A stretch of DNA of 64,000 nucleotides from Hydractinia symbiolongicarpus (Eukaryota; Cnidaria; Hydrozoa; Anthoathecata; Hydractiniidae), in the NCBI RefSeq assembly GCF_029227915.1, contig NC_079880.1, positions 24,182,501 through 24,246,500 of the forward strand, read 5' to 3'. Positions 10,420 to 22,900 of this stretch are shown here, in pieces. Made by a program: the position numbers and the translations under genes. Position 1 is the first letter of the stretch; each line of letters starts with the position of its first letter. Under the pieces are notes generated by a model. It saw nothing but the letters and a program-made list of their open reading frames with translations. It did not search any database and was not told the DNA's origin.

Positions 10420-11238
10420 TTATTTACAAACCAACCCTAAAGCAATCCTTCTGATGTTCTTATTTAGGAATATATAAACAACTGGATCCGATGTAAAGTT
10501 TATTATCCACAACAGTTCACCAATTTTGTTAATAACGTCTGCATGCTCTGTGGCGTACGAATTTGAAACAAAGTGCAACATATTAGGAACGCCAACACAC
10601 AGAATAAACGACATAATTATAATACAGGGTATGATAAATTGTTTTTTGTTAATCATTCGTTGTTCCTTGTGCGATTGTGGTACATGGAAACATTGCCTGC
10701 TCAGTTTTATTTTGTAGGTTATGTATGTATAAACACAAATCGTTAGCAATAAAAGAAAGATGCTAATAACAGGGCTTACTTTTAGATGGTAAACGTTCAA
10801 AATTACTTTCAAGTACGTATGCAGAATCAGTATTGGCGAAGTGGCTAAAATACCAACAAACCAACATAAAAGACATGCTACTTTTAAGCGAAACATAGTA
10901 ACTTTTTGCTTGTACTTAATATGCAAGAAAACACATAAAAAGCGGTCTGCAAGTATGAATACTAATGTCAATCCAAATGCTATGCTGGTCATCTCTAATA
11001 AAAACTGGACAATGACATGGAATAAAACGTTAACCGACATATCAACGGATATGATAGGTAAATATAGAAGATAGATAGTACATTTGATGATTTCAATCAG
11101 GCTCAGATTGATCAGCAAGACGTTATGTTTGTTACTGCATTGTTGGTATTTCACAAGACAGTATATTCCAAAAGCATTTAGTGATAAACCAATGACTAAA
11201 AATATCATGTTGGTCCAAAACAGATAGTCTGTTGCCAT
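10420..11238 (-). CDS. Intronless class A (rhodopsin-like) GPCR
   Basis: The 272-residue protein has seven hydrophobic segments at about residues 9-29, 41-63, 74-96, 115-136, 150-171, 197-219 and 238-258. Class A landmarks are visible: Asn in TM1 ('GLSLNAFG'), a TM2 'NLSLIEI' block with Glu at the usual Asp2.50 position, a DRF in place of DRY after TM3, and 'DPVVY' as the NPxxY motif in TM7. Loops are short and the C-tail is only about 13 residues. The extracellular N-terminus is short and lacks a signal peptide, as is usual for the class. The ligand cannot be inferred. The frame is complete from ATG to stop, and AATAAA overlaps the stop region on the minus strand. The Glu at 2.50 and the short length mark it as a divergent, lineage-specific receptor. 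Confidence 0.85.
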   Translation of the reverse strand: MATDYLFWTNMIFLVIGLSLNAFGIYCLVKYQQCSNKHNVLLINLSLIEIIKCTIYLLYLPIISVDMSVNVLFHVIVQFLLEMTSIAFGLTLVFILADRFLCVFLHIKYKQKVTMFRLKVACLLCWFVGILATSPILILHTYLKVILNVYHLKVSPVISIFLLLLTICVYTYITYKIKLSRQCFHVPQSHKEQRMINKKQFIIPCIIIMSFILCVGVPNMLHFVSNSYATEHADVINKIGELLWIINFTSDPVVYIFLNKNIRRIALGLVCK

Positions 11239-11366
11239 TGTTTTGCGTCTAATAAGTGTTTAATCAATTTTTAATAGTTCTCAAGGGTAGTTTTATTCCA
11301 ATACGTTTTTGTTGATAATTCATACACTAATCATTTGAAAAATGAACCAACTACTGAAGAATCCAC

Positions 11367-11375
11367 TTTTATATA
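11367..11375 (-). promoter_or_regulatory. Putative TATA box of the GPCR gene
   Basis: Minus-strand TATATAAAA, about 130 bp upstream of the GPCR ATG, well placed for a short 5' leader. Confidence 0.45.
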
Positions 11376-11863
11376 GACCTTTTTTAGTATATTTGCAAAA
11401 GTGATAAACAAGAACATGTGATGCGGATTAGACTTCAATGAGAAATTCAAAATAAAGTCTAATACTTATGTACAAAGATTATTAAGAATGTTCAAGTTTT
11501 TCTTAAGTATAGTAAATTCTAAATGCAAATATAGATCTTCTATAAGTTGCTACGATATTCATGGCTTGGCACAGAGTACAATAACGCCTTAGTTTTTTAA
11601 TTTTTTAAAATTTTCATGCTTTTATTCTCATTATGATTAGACAAACAAAACAAAATGGTGATATCTTTCACTGTTAGCTACGAGTATACTCGTAGTTTCA
11701 TTGTTTTTTTTAAAAATCTGTATTAACTGTGATTGACTAAAACAGGGCTGACTATAAAGATAATAAACCAAGTTAAATGAGGGTTAGATAAAATTTCTGC
11801 AGATCCAGCATCAACATTATGGTGGATCCGGTGATTCTGCTGCTCCTTGCGTTTACATTTCAT
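11376..11863. other. AT-rich intergenic stretch
   Basis: Nothing recognisable, apart from a short palindrome 'ctacgagtatactcgtag' near 11677-11694. Confidence 0.4.
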
Positions 11864-12110
11864 TTAAAAGGTTGATTGTACAATTCCATTTCTCAATTTT
11901 ATATTGATTAAAGAATTGGCAAATACTTTGGCATCGTGAAGGCTACCTGGCCATATGCACCCAACATCCGTAAAAAAGCATCTGTAATCACATAGAACCT
12001 GGACGTTGAGGGAAAAATATTGTTTATAGCAGAAATAATTCTGCAAGTTAACTAAGGGCCACAAATTGGAAGATAAGCTCCATCAACGCACCCGAATGCT
12101 TGCGTCATTT
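11864..12110 (-). pseudogene. HARBI1-like (PIF/Harbinger) DDE transposase relic
   Basis: Minus-strand translation gives '[11 protein letters not shown]' near 12100-12065 with the first catalytic Asp. After a frame break come '[14 protein letters not shown]' and '[11 protein letters not shown]', with the second Asp. This is the core of the DDE_Tnp_4 nuclease of PIF/Harbinger elements. The third acidic motif is not found downstream, and the frame changes between the two halves, so the copy is dead and truncated. A related N-terminal piece lies at 55972-56286 but need not be the same family. Confidence 0.7.
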
Positions 12111-12728
12111 CAAATTACTTTTACTTAAGATATTCTGCCACCATAAATCTGCTTGTCCGTTTTAATACCAGCACCAGCGTTTTTTTTCTGTTCATACGTC
12201 TCTGTCTCTGATAGAAGTTTTCAATTTTTAACATCTAAAGCTTCCATAAAACTATTAGGCTTTGCAACAGCAACAATACTACAGTAATACTTATTAAGCT
12301 CATCGTTAACAAACTGATTACATCTTGATTTTGTTAGAGGCCATCCTGTTATTTACAAAAAACAATTTCCGCACTTTCCTGTTATGACATAATTTCATAT
12401 TGATATCTACGCCATCCTGGCTGCCATGCTAGCCCTCTTAATATCAACGCGATTTCAAGTTGGCTCGTTTACCAAGCTAGCTCGGCAAACAAGCTAGCCT
12501 TTCCTCATATAAACAGCCCTTTACTGTGAATGATCGAATAAGTCCCTGGGGGTTATTTGTCAAAATGATTTTTAGGTAAAAGGGCTTATTTGGGAAGGGG
12601 AGGGGGTTGGAGGGAGAGTTAAACGGGAGAGGGCTTTTAAAAACATGCAAAAATGTAGTATGCAAAAAAATAAAAACAACAATTTCAATAAACACAGCAT
12701 ATCTTTCTAAAAGTAATAAAAACAAACA
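12111..12728. other. Possible upstream transposase debris and a G-rich patch
   Basis: Minus-strand translation of about 12345-12130 looks protein-like but interrupted and could be more of the Harbinger relic. A G-rich tract ('ggggagggggttggaggg') lies at about 12596-12614. No gene is supported. Confidence 0.3.
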
Positions 12729-13263
12729 TTAAGCGACCTTAATATCACTATCGCCTTCTTCGTCCTCGTCTACGATCGTCTCTAATGGAGCCGCAATAGT
12801 CATTTCCTTGGCATTTGGGATAAATGGTTTGACTTCCGTTTCTTTTACCAGTTGTATTTGCTCATTGAGCATTGCAAGACCAGCCTGACAGGACAAACTT
12901 AAAGCATTTGTAGTTGGAAAGAAAAGAAGGGAGGTTGGACTAGTTGTTTCAGCAAAGTATGTTGCTTTGACAAGGAGAAAGATATTTGGAAATATATTAT
13001 TCGAAAAGTTGCACGATGAAAAAGAAAAACACCGAAACTTTGACTTGGATGTTGTAACCACGAGTGTTTTTAATACCTCAACCTGCGATACTAAATACCA
13101 TTTAATCAATTGTTCATAGTAGAATTTTCTCAGTCCAAAAGATTAGCTCAGCATTTTATAATACCATAAACGTTAAAAGGCGCTGGCTCCTGAAATCGTT
13201 CTTTGAGGTAATTTGCATCACTTAAAAGAGATCCTAAATCCGTCGCTGCGTACGGTAAGAGAA
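12729..13263 (-). CDS. Unidentified gene, last two exons (putative)
   Basis: Two minus-strand stretches look coding. The upstream one (about 13263-13160) reads 'RVLLPYAATDLGSLLSD...KERFQEPAPFNVYG' and then hits a stop. The downstream one runs from a good acceptor (pyrimidine tract then CAG, about 12887) to the stop at 12729, encoding 'AGLAMLNEQIQLVKETEVK' and ending in an acidic tail rich in Asp and Glu. The donor between them is weak, so the join is tentative. I recognise no domain. It could be the 3' end of a host gene whose earlier exons lie beyond 13.3 kb, or a transposon accessory protein next to the Harbinger relic. Confidence 0.35.
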
Positions 13264-16200
13264 CCCTGCCTGGAAGTATTATCCATAATTTCTTGATATG
13301 TTAAAAGGAAGGTCATACAATTAGTTCGAAATATAACACAAAAGATTTAAACAATAATAAAATATATTATAGATTACTGAATTATTATTAATCAATTATT
13401 ATCTTCATATTGTTTAAAGAAAATGCTGGTAAATTTAATAGTGTCATTCATGTAAGAGGGGATTACTGTAATTTTTTCTTTAATATAGCAACGCAAGATG
13501 GCAGAAAAGAGGAGAGATGTGACAGCTCGTAACCATCAAGGCTAAAGTCATTTAAAAAAATGACTAAAGACTTTACTTATTATATAACGCTTCCCACGTT
13601 GATAAACGAAATTCAAGAGAAAGGTAGATCAGGGCACAAACAGATCAAGCAGACACGTGAATTTGGGTTCACCAAGGAGATAGGCAACAAGCGACAAGTA
13701 AGAAAGAATTAAACCTGTAAAATGCAGAAACTTAAGCAACTTTAAGGCAAAATTTTGTGTTGCTTGAAAAACATGTACACTGGGAATATTCAATTAAGTT
13801 GCCTTTCCGCCCTCTTACCGCCTTCTTCCCGCCCTCTTTGATTAAGCACCCTACAACTCCTTGAAATTTCAATAGACAGCGTGTTTGAGTTAGCGCCACG
13901 CTATCTCCTTACAAAAGTCGAGGTTAAAGCTACAGCCACTTCCATAACGCAATAATAAATTAAATTATTGTGATGCATGTCCATTTGTATTGCACTTTAA
14001 GGGTGCTGCCATCCCAAATGCATTAATGCTGACAAGTTTAATAAATGCCTCACTACATAAGATGGCAAACAATAATTGTATTCTTATTGTCCTTGCTTTG
14101 TACTGTGCTTTATCAAAAGAGAATATCCCTATACCCTTTGGCTCTGTATCTACTTTACCACCCTATGGAACATTCCAATAACATAGCTAGCTGTTTGACA
14201 TCGACTTTAAAATGTAATCTGACAGAAGCGAAGAAGCGTCGCGACAACATAATTTTATTTTGCATTGCAAGATACACAAATCAGAACTACATTTTATCGG
14301 ATTTTAAGAAATTCGGACAAAATCACATTTGTCCTATTCATAATTAACCCTATAAAACCTGTTTATGAGGGCAATACCGGAGAATATTGACCGACGTCAA
14401 AGTATTGCCCGAGCTTGTGAGGGCAATACGTGACAGAGGTCAATATTCGAAAGTATTGCCCGAAATAGACAGTTATTATATGGATTATTATCCGCGTACT
14501 GCATTTTACAACAAAAATTACAACATTATAAAAGCAACTATAAAAGAAACCACGTCTTTATAGAAACTATTCCCATATGGAACGTACATTCGAACAAAAA
14601 ATATTTTTTTAAATCGAATATCGTGTAAACATAGCAGGTCTTTATTGCAGCCACAACATTGAATTCTTTAAAAGATAAAAGTAAGTTTCACTTCTGTTTC
14701 GCGTTTTGTTTACTTTATTCCGTGTTTATTTACATTTAATGCTACGATATTTAAACTTTAAACACGGTTGCTATGGTAGCGGGCAATACCGTGGAATATT
14801 GCCCGCTATGACGTAAGTTCTAACCAATCACATTGCACGATTTTCGAAAATATCGATGCCGCTCCTTTACCCGGGTAATAACACTTTGTAATGCCTTTAA
14901 GATTACATTTTGTCAAGACAATAAAATTTGCTATATAGAGGGAGTCCGTAGGAAGCATTTTCAAAATATCATCCCCCTCTTTCCCTCAAAAAGTATTCTT
15001 TTATTTTACCTCCCCTATCAGTTTAGGTGTACATCTCTCACAGTGTTATCTTCTTGAAATCCAAAATTAAACCAGCATCGGTCTTTTCACACCAGGCAGC
15101 GTAGGCTCTGGGAGAGAAACTGTTGTTATATATTCTTTAGTTTATTTTTGAGGGAGGACATTTTACAGATCGTAGTTTACTTTACCGCCCAAAAAAATAC
15201 TGAATGAAAATTTTTCATTTGTAGGAACTCTTTTTTTGGAAATTCATGAGTAAAATGAAATTATTCATAAACATTCATAAACTGATGGTCTAGATGTCTA
15301 TGTGGTTCTGAAGTGTGTATACTTTCTTGAACCTTGACCTTTCGGGTGGTCCGTTTGTTATACGCCATTCTTCAAAGTGCGCGGGGATTGAGCCTATTAA
15401 ATCGTTTCGTAGTCCTTTTAAGGAGCTATGTTTGCCTAAGAAAGTAATAAGAAATATCTAGCTTTTAATGAAGACACGTGTTGTGCTAAATTGTTTACTT
15501 TTATATTACCATATCGTCTTTGTTGGGACGCGTTAGGCAATTTATTATAAAGCATACTAAAATTATTTTTACAAAAGGGTTGATGGCACACGACACCGCA
15601 ACTTCACTGTTTAAACACATGCTTGCATTTATTCATGCGAATAAAATTGATACAATACTAGTAACACAATTTTGAAATAGTTTAAATGTTTATATTATAT
15701 CCTTGGTATAATAAATGCAACGCTTCCTGTGCTCGACCATGATTTATATTTGTTTACATACGGTATCCCCCATTATTATATTGCATCATTTTAAATTTAT
15801 GATCGTGTTGAAATCGGGGAAAATTTCGGATTATCTTAAGTTGGAGAACTTCTGAAAAATGTTACTAGGAAGAAATATAGATGAAACATTGTTCTTTGTT
15901 TTTTAGTAGTTATGTCAGTACACTTTAGGATTTTGAAAAGTATTTTTTGTGTGGATACCACAACATAAATTTATATTTGACCCTCCCTTGAAACCAACTC
16001 TTATTTCATAGTAATATAACCCAGTAATGCAGTGAATAAAAACTTAACCTAAAAACTTAGAAATACAAAATACTACACTGTACATCACTGTGATCGCCTG
16101 AATAAATTTGTTTTAAATTATCATATTTGTTTTGAAACATGATAAACTGGTCTCTCCGGATGAGTAATTTTCTTTTCTACTGTTTGTAATTCTGGTAATG

Positions 16201-16528
16201 TAAGATTTTCTCAGATGTTTTTATTGTATAAATCTTAAGTTAAAGCGTAAGTTCCAGCATGTGATAATCGGGTAAGCGTGAAACTGATAGCCATCGGCGG
16301 TTTTTCATGTTTTCAAATTTCAAATAACAAATATGGAAATATTATACATTATTGCTTACCAAGTATAACGCAAAATGTTTTAGCGTGCATATTTTTATAT
16401 TACAATTAGTTTATATTTACTCACAGTACATTGGAACATCTTGTTAGTTAATCCAACATTTAACAAATTCAAAATTTCCTTATTTTGTCATTTTGCTTGT
16501 AGTTATTTCATAAGTGAACATTTCACAT
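13264..16528. other. Long intergenic stretch with an inverted-repeat family
   Basis: No supported gene; frames at 13990-14347 and 14833-15057 are short and motif-free. A repeat built on 'gggcaatac' and 'gtattgccc' occurs at about 14372-14465 and again at 14780-14810 ('gggcaataccgtggaatattgccc', an inverted repeat), bracketing about 300 bp. This looks like a degenerate TIR element. Confidence 0.4.
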
Positions 16529-16988
16529 CTATTTGCAGTCCATATCGGGTTTGTCGGATTGACGAAGAATATTGTCTACGAATCTTACATCATAAGATCT
16601 TTTATTCGGACGTATGTTTTGTCGTATCTTGGTACGACTGTAAAGATGCTCTACACCAAGTATGATTAGACATACGACCAGAGAGACTGCGATAACAACA
16701 ACGTAGCCACCAAAATATTCCAAAGCAAAACTTTTCTCTTCTGCGTTAAACGACTTGCATTCTGGTCTATAAAACCATTTTTCAGCCAATTGCTTAATTA
16801 CACCATTTTCTTTAAACTTTAAAATCGATAATGATACCTTATTTAGTAAGAGCGAATTCTTCTGAACAGCAAATGCCAGTTCACTTTCGTAACGTTCATC
16901 GATAAATGATGTTGTTTTGAAACAATATTCAGCTTTAGAAATGATTGATGAAGCAAAAAACTCCTCTGTGATGTATGCATCTAATCTT
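16529..16988 (-). CDS. iGluR exon 5: rest of S2, M4, C-tail
   Basis: Acceptor cttcag at 16989-16994. Encodes 'RLDAYITEEFF', the late S2 lobe with Cys residues suited to the conserved S2 disulfide, the segment 'VIKQLAEKWF' typical just before M4, a hydrophobic M4 ('GYVVVIAVSLVVCLIILG') and a tail of about 40 basic residues ending at TAG. Confidence 0.85.
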
Positions 16989-19900
16989 CTGAAGACAAAA
17001 CAGAAAACAATGTCGTCACCAAAATCAGATTTTTATTTTAAACAGGAAAAAGTTTGTTTCGGTTACTTTTATAAAGTCCTTGAACAGAACGACGTAAACA
17101 AAAGTGATGAATTTACACTAATTTCAATAATGTGTAGGTATCCATTTATAGAAACAGATTATTTTTTATCCCACTTTGCTGTGAAACAGCTGTAATAAAC
17201 TTAGTTAGATAATTGTTGTTTTTAGTACCCTATCAATACATTTTTGACATCAAAAATCTTCTGAAAGCATAAATAAATCGTAATTTTTCATTCTTTTGCT
17301 GACGTTGACAAGCACGAAAATGAGGTTACATTTTTGTTTTGCGTGTTATATATCAGCCAATTAACTTTTACGGCAGTAGTTCAGGAATTACTGTGGTGGG
17401 GCTATTTTGCCCTCAACCAACTTTTCATCGGGTCACAAATTTTGTAAATTGCGTACGGTCAACTTACTAAATAAAAAAAATTATTGGGCACACCACCTAC
17501 TTTTACTTTTAGTTTAGGCTTTGAAAGAAATAAAGAATGCCCTAAGTCTGAATTATTTTTATATACTTAAGAACATCACTAATATTAAAAACACCTCACT
17601 GACAAACTTTTCAGTTCTTTATTTTTTAACTTTCAGATAATACCAACAGTTAGTGGTAATGGTTATCTCTACTCACCCAGATATGATAGCTTTCACTGCT
17701 TCCTCACCATTGGCAACGGAATATGGCTTCATGAATTCATAAACCCTTTTGAATTGTTCGGAAGGGTGAAGTTGAAAGAAACTTTCAACTCTTGCATTTT
17801 TTAAGACGCCAAATGTAAATGCTTTTGTTGGATTAAGAATCTGTAAAGAAAAAAAATGATGGTGAGTACACTTTCAGCATGTTTAATTAAAAATGATTCC
17901 GATTTCCAGACTAGAGAGCTTACGGTAGGCAAGCTACAAAAAAGTAACAATTCATTAGAAATAATCAAATTATCAAGTCAAAGTTGCATCAATATGAAAT
18001 ATGCAGTGAATTTTTTTTTTTACGACATAGCATTAATTGGCATAAGCAAGATGAGTCTTATGACATGTCTGATAGCCTTGTGGTAGAGCGTTCGCTTTCA
18101 GTGCGGGAGGTCTTGGGTTCAAACCCCGGCCGAGTCCTGCCAGAGACTATAAAAGTGTGAATCTATCCTTTCTGCTTAGCGCTCAGCATGAGAATAGGAT
18201 TGATATCTTAGGCGGTTGTCTAGTTGAGCGATTGCTGTGCTTCCACGACTTTCGTAGCTCAAATGGGAGCTTTAAATGCGCTAGGACCCCCTTCGCAGGA
18301 CCCTCGTTGATAGCAGTACCAATAGGAACTGAAGAGGCTATCCTGGGTAAATAATAGTAATAATAATGTCGGCACACCCTCCTTTGAGTTCGGCTGTGTT
18401 TCTTGCAACCTGGTATCAACGACATCAGACACATCACAATTTTACGGAAGTAAACATTTTTTAAACAGAATATCATTATTTGGTACTTCTTTTGATATTT
18501 TACTTGTGGAAGGGCAAAGCAATTATAATTCTGATATTTTAAAGGTTTTATCTTGATCAAGTCCATCAAGTTTACTTTCAGAAAACACCATCTATGATCG
18601 TCTGGTGGGTAAGTCAGCTAGCAGGGAAAAACTTTTAGCCGTAAGTAACTTAAAGTCGGGAAAAACATTTAGCCAGGAAAAACTTTAGTGACTTACCCTT
18701 AAAATTAGTCACTTTTGTCTGTTTTTTTTATACTCCGATAAGGTAGTAGCAAGTCTAAAACATGATTGAATTTTTGGTGAATTTGTCCACTGAGACAAGT
18801 AACAACAGTTTAAAAAGTTTCTTTGTCCGCTGATTGAACAAATTTTAATTAAGCCAATCTGAATAATAAATTTGCATGCATAATTAAGCGTCTTTTAGAT
18901 TGACTTCATTGAATTTCACTAAAAAACTGTCCTGCCCTTGATGAAAATTTTGTTTTTAGTTTGTAATGGTTTAGAGCTAGCAATGAAATAGAATAAAAAA
19001 AGGCATTCTCTTATAGTACAAAAACGTTTTATCATAATTTTAGGAACAATCATTTCCAAAAAAAAATTAAAAGACGAGAGCATGATTTTTTGTGCTACTT
19101 GAATGGCCACTTAAATTCGCCACACTAGATGTAATGTCAGGGGTGAAGTCAAGTTGAGTTAACATTATCATAACCCTATATGATAATGAGCGAACTGTGT
19201 CTGTGACAGGAAAAGGCGACTTTATTGTGTAAACTTTTGTAGAATATCGTCTAAAAAATATCCTCTAAAAATATATTCTGTACTTTTAAAAATTTTATTT
19301 ACGTTTTTAACTGGCTAGCAATGAACATGTGATAAATTAAATAGACTTGATTAGCCAAAAATTTTATGGTTATATGCACATTTATTATATATGTATATAC
19401 AGGTTTACCATTATATAAGATACACAAAATATACATTCACACACTATGCCGTCTCTTAGACAGAGTGCTTAGCATAAGTAACGGAAGTTTGAAGAAGAGA
19501 TGGTGGATTTGTGATTTTTTAAAGTGCTTTTACTAGTTAAGTCTTTAGGTTATATATTAGCTGGTTGGCTATTACTTACTGTAGGTAGCCATTTTTAGCT
19601 TTAAACTAAAGCTTACTATTTCGCGGCTAACCTGTGAATTATCAACCAAAACAAAATAATAAACTTATCAAAAAATTATTCGGGGTCAGGTCTTTTAGTT
19701 TGTGCACCCACAATTATTTTACTTGCCCAATGAGTTCACTATAAGTTAAATAATAGTTAACTATCTATATTATAATATCCGTATACGTCTGTCTACCTGT
19801 CTGGCACGCAAAATGGTAGCTAAGCTGCGCAATAGCGAGAAGCACGCAGTGCGGTGTAAAAAGGACGGGCGAACCCGTGGACTTTTCACGGGCTAACGAC

Positions 19901-22900
19901 TAGTAAGTTTAAATATCGGATGAGCTATTTGAAGATATAATAAATATAATTCAATTTTAGCCGTTGCTAAATGACATTCTTTCATTCAAATAATAAATTA
20001 TTAAAAAATTTACCCAGACCAATAGTTGTTCGTCTAACATGGAATTTGCAAATTCTTTTTGCGTGAATCAGTCTATTCTTATAGCAATGTGGAACCAATT
20101 AAATCTTAAACATGATAAATTACTTTGGCAATTTTGTGCATTTTGTTACATTGCTTACATGATTACGAATGTGCATACTATTTTCTAAACAAAAGTTTTA
20201 ATTAGGGTGCAAAGTAATCATACCTTTTGATCATTTATTCCCGCAAAATCAGTAGATGTAGGGGTATGCATATTGTTAGCCGTCAGTTGTGCTGTATATG
20301 TAGACATTATGACAGTCATGCAGACAGCAAAAGTCAAGGCAGATAGACGTCCATGAATGGTGATGGGGTTTCGTCCTCCAATATCCCGTTGGAATATTAA
20401 ACCTGTGGTATACGCGAATACGTCTCGCCATGAAAAACGTTCTCCTGTCTTACTAATATTTTCAAAAACAAAAAGCACAATTTGAACAATCATGCCTGTT
20501 ATGGCCACCATAACAAGCAGTAAATTATCCAAAGGGTCTAGAAATTTCCATGTAATAAAGGATAAATTTTCTTCTGGTATAGTTCGTCGAATTATAGCAA
20601 AATACGAATTCTGGAAACCCACAGAAAAATCCAGCACATGTTGTCTTTGGGAAGTTTGTGTAATTCCCTGTATACCGATATCTGCTTTGTCAGAAAATAC
20701 TTCGTTAATAATTCCATTCCAAGTTCCATTTTCAACACCCCCAAATGCTCCATCCTCTGCTATATAAAGTTCAAATTTAACATGCCAATTGTTTGCAATT
20801 AAGGTTAGCAAATCGACTGCGAGCCCAAAGCAGCACGAATGCCTCCATTTTGTATCATTTTTCCTAGTGTCAGGAACAAGACACGATACGCCAACTATAC
20901 AGTCATTATCCACAGGATGTGAGCTCAGTGATATGCAATATGGAGCATATAGAACACTAACAGCTCTCCATGTCTCTTGCGGAAATCGCGCTTTCAAACG
21001 TGAATGTTGACTCGCTTTTACTTCAACGAAATTTGTATGTAACATGGGTAAGCTTTGAATTCTATGAATAGGTAAATTTCAAAGACACAAAGAGGTGAAT
21101 GCTATATATTTAAAAAAACGCACGACATATTTTTATAGTAAAGTAATCGGGAATAAAACAGTAAATAAATATCATTTTTGCAGGTTATAATTTTGCTGAG
21201 TGTTGATATAAAATATACCTATCACTTTACATTTATTTTGTTATTCATTATAGTTCTCAATCCGCAGGTAGTACAATTCATAGTAAGCATTAAAAAAATA
21301 AGAAAGTAACCCTGGATACTCACATGTGATTAAAATCTTTTGCCTCTAGTAACGCATTAATCTTTTTTACATTCACTATTTTTTCATCAACTCTAGTGTT
21401 TTGAAGGTTAACTAAGTATAACTTTGGGTACAATGTTTTCATTCCTTTAAACACATGTACTGATATATCTGTTGTTATAAACATAACTCTTCCAATGGCA
21501 TAGCGTTGCATTTTTTCCAATACCATATTCGCATCAAGTGGAGATAATAGGAGCAGTACTATCTCTGTTTTTTTCAGGAGCTGTGGTATGTAACTTAGTA
21601 TTTGATCTTTATACAATGCCTGGCAGACAAATTTCAGATTATTTTCTTTGAACTTTGAACGTAATGTGTTAACAATGATGTTATAACAATCTCTGTACGC
21701 TATGATCAATAGTTGTGTTGTTGAAAAATCTCTCATAATGTCTATCAACTCCTCGCTGTGATCTGTATCGTAAGATACAGTATGTTCTTGCTGTTCACTT
21801 TCATCCTAAACCAGAAAGAATTTACTGTTAGCAAAAAGATATAGTAAAACAAATATTTAAGAGCAAAGGTAAAAGATTTGCGTATTTGTGAAATATTTTA
21901 CCATACAAAGCCTTGATGCACTAATGTACGGTGCACGTGTTTAGTCTACATTTCCACAATTTTTGACAAAAAATGCAATAGCTCAAAACCAGTTCAGCTT
22001 ATTAAAAATCAATCACAGTTTTTAGACCTGCTTCTTGGTACAGAGCGATTATAAAAACAGGCAAAAGTATACCCGTGAACTAATATAAAACACCACGTAC
22101 ATTGATTAAAAATTCAAGCACTCAAAATATCTATAACATCGCCAGAACTGGTTCTATAAAGTTATATAGATACCCTAAGTACACACAACTTTTTTTAAAC
22201 ATTAGTCAAGCAGGTGACATCATATATAATAGACAGACAGAAATTCTATATGCGTGAAATACTAATGATTAAGCGCCCCTGCGCTTATTTTGTTACAAAA
22301 AATAATGACACACATTGAGTACAAAAAGGTTTTTTACTTAGAAAACTTGTAACCCATAGCAACTTCTGTTAGACCTATGTAATAAAATTGTTGTTATATG
22401 GTTTTTGTAGTTCATGTACTTTCTGACTTCCGTAATTTTGTTAATTAAAAGGAGACGAAAGGCGTTATGTTTTTAAGTCAAGTGTTTGTTACGCGACACC
22501 AAGTTTAGATAGGGTTAATACCCTACATAATCTATCACCGTAACACAATTTATCGTGGATATTAATTTTAAAAGGATATCAGAATAAAGACCTCTCAAAA
22601 TGTGTAAAAGGTAACCAGGGATAAATAATAATTTAGCTCTGTTATAGATAAAATTTGGTAGCTAATATTTACAACAGAAATTTGTTATTCGACATGTGTC
22701 TTTAAATGGAATAGAATTAAACAATACGCTGCCATTGATAAACTCATACTCATACTTCTAAACTGCTATGCTACATTTATAGTACAATCAAATTTCTACC
22801 AAGCCATTGTCAGGAGTAAATATATCAGAATCACAAACTAACTGGGAATCTCTTGCTATGAGCTGTTAAGGAAACTGCTACTGCTGTTATAGTGTTTATA

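Noticed and set aside
18068-18140. Functional tRNA gene
   Set aside because: A and B boxes are good, but the acceptor stem does not close and the sequence continues into a body with a trinucleotide tail, as in a SINE.
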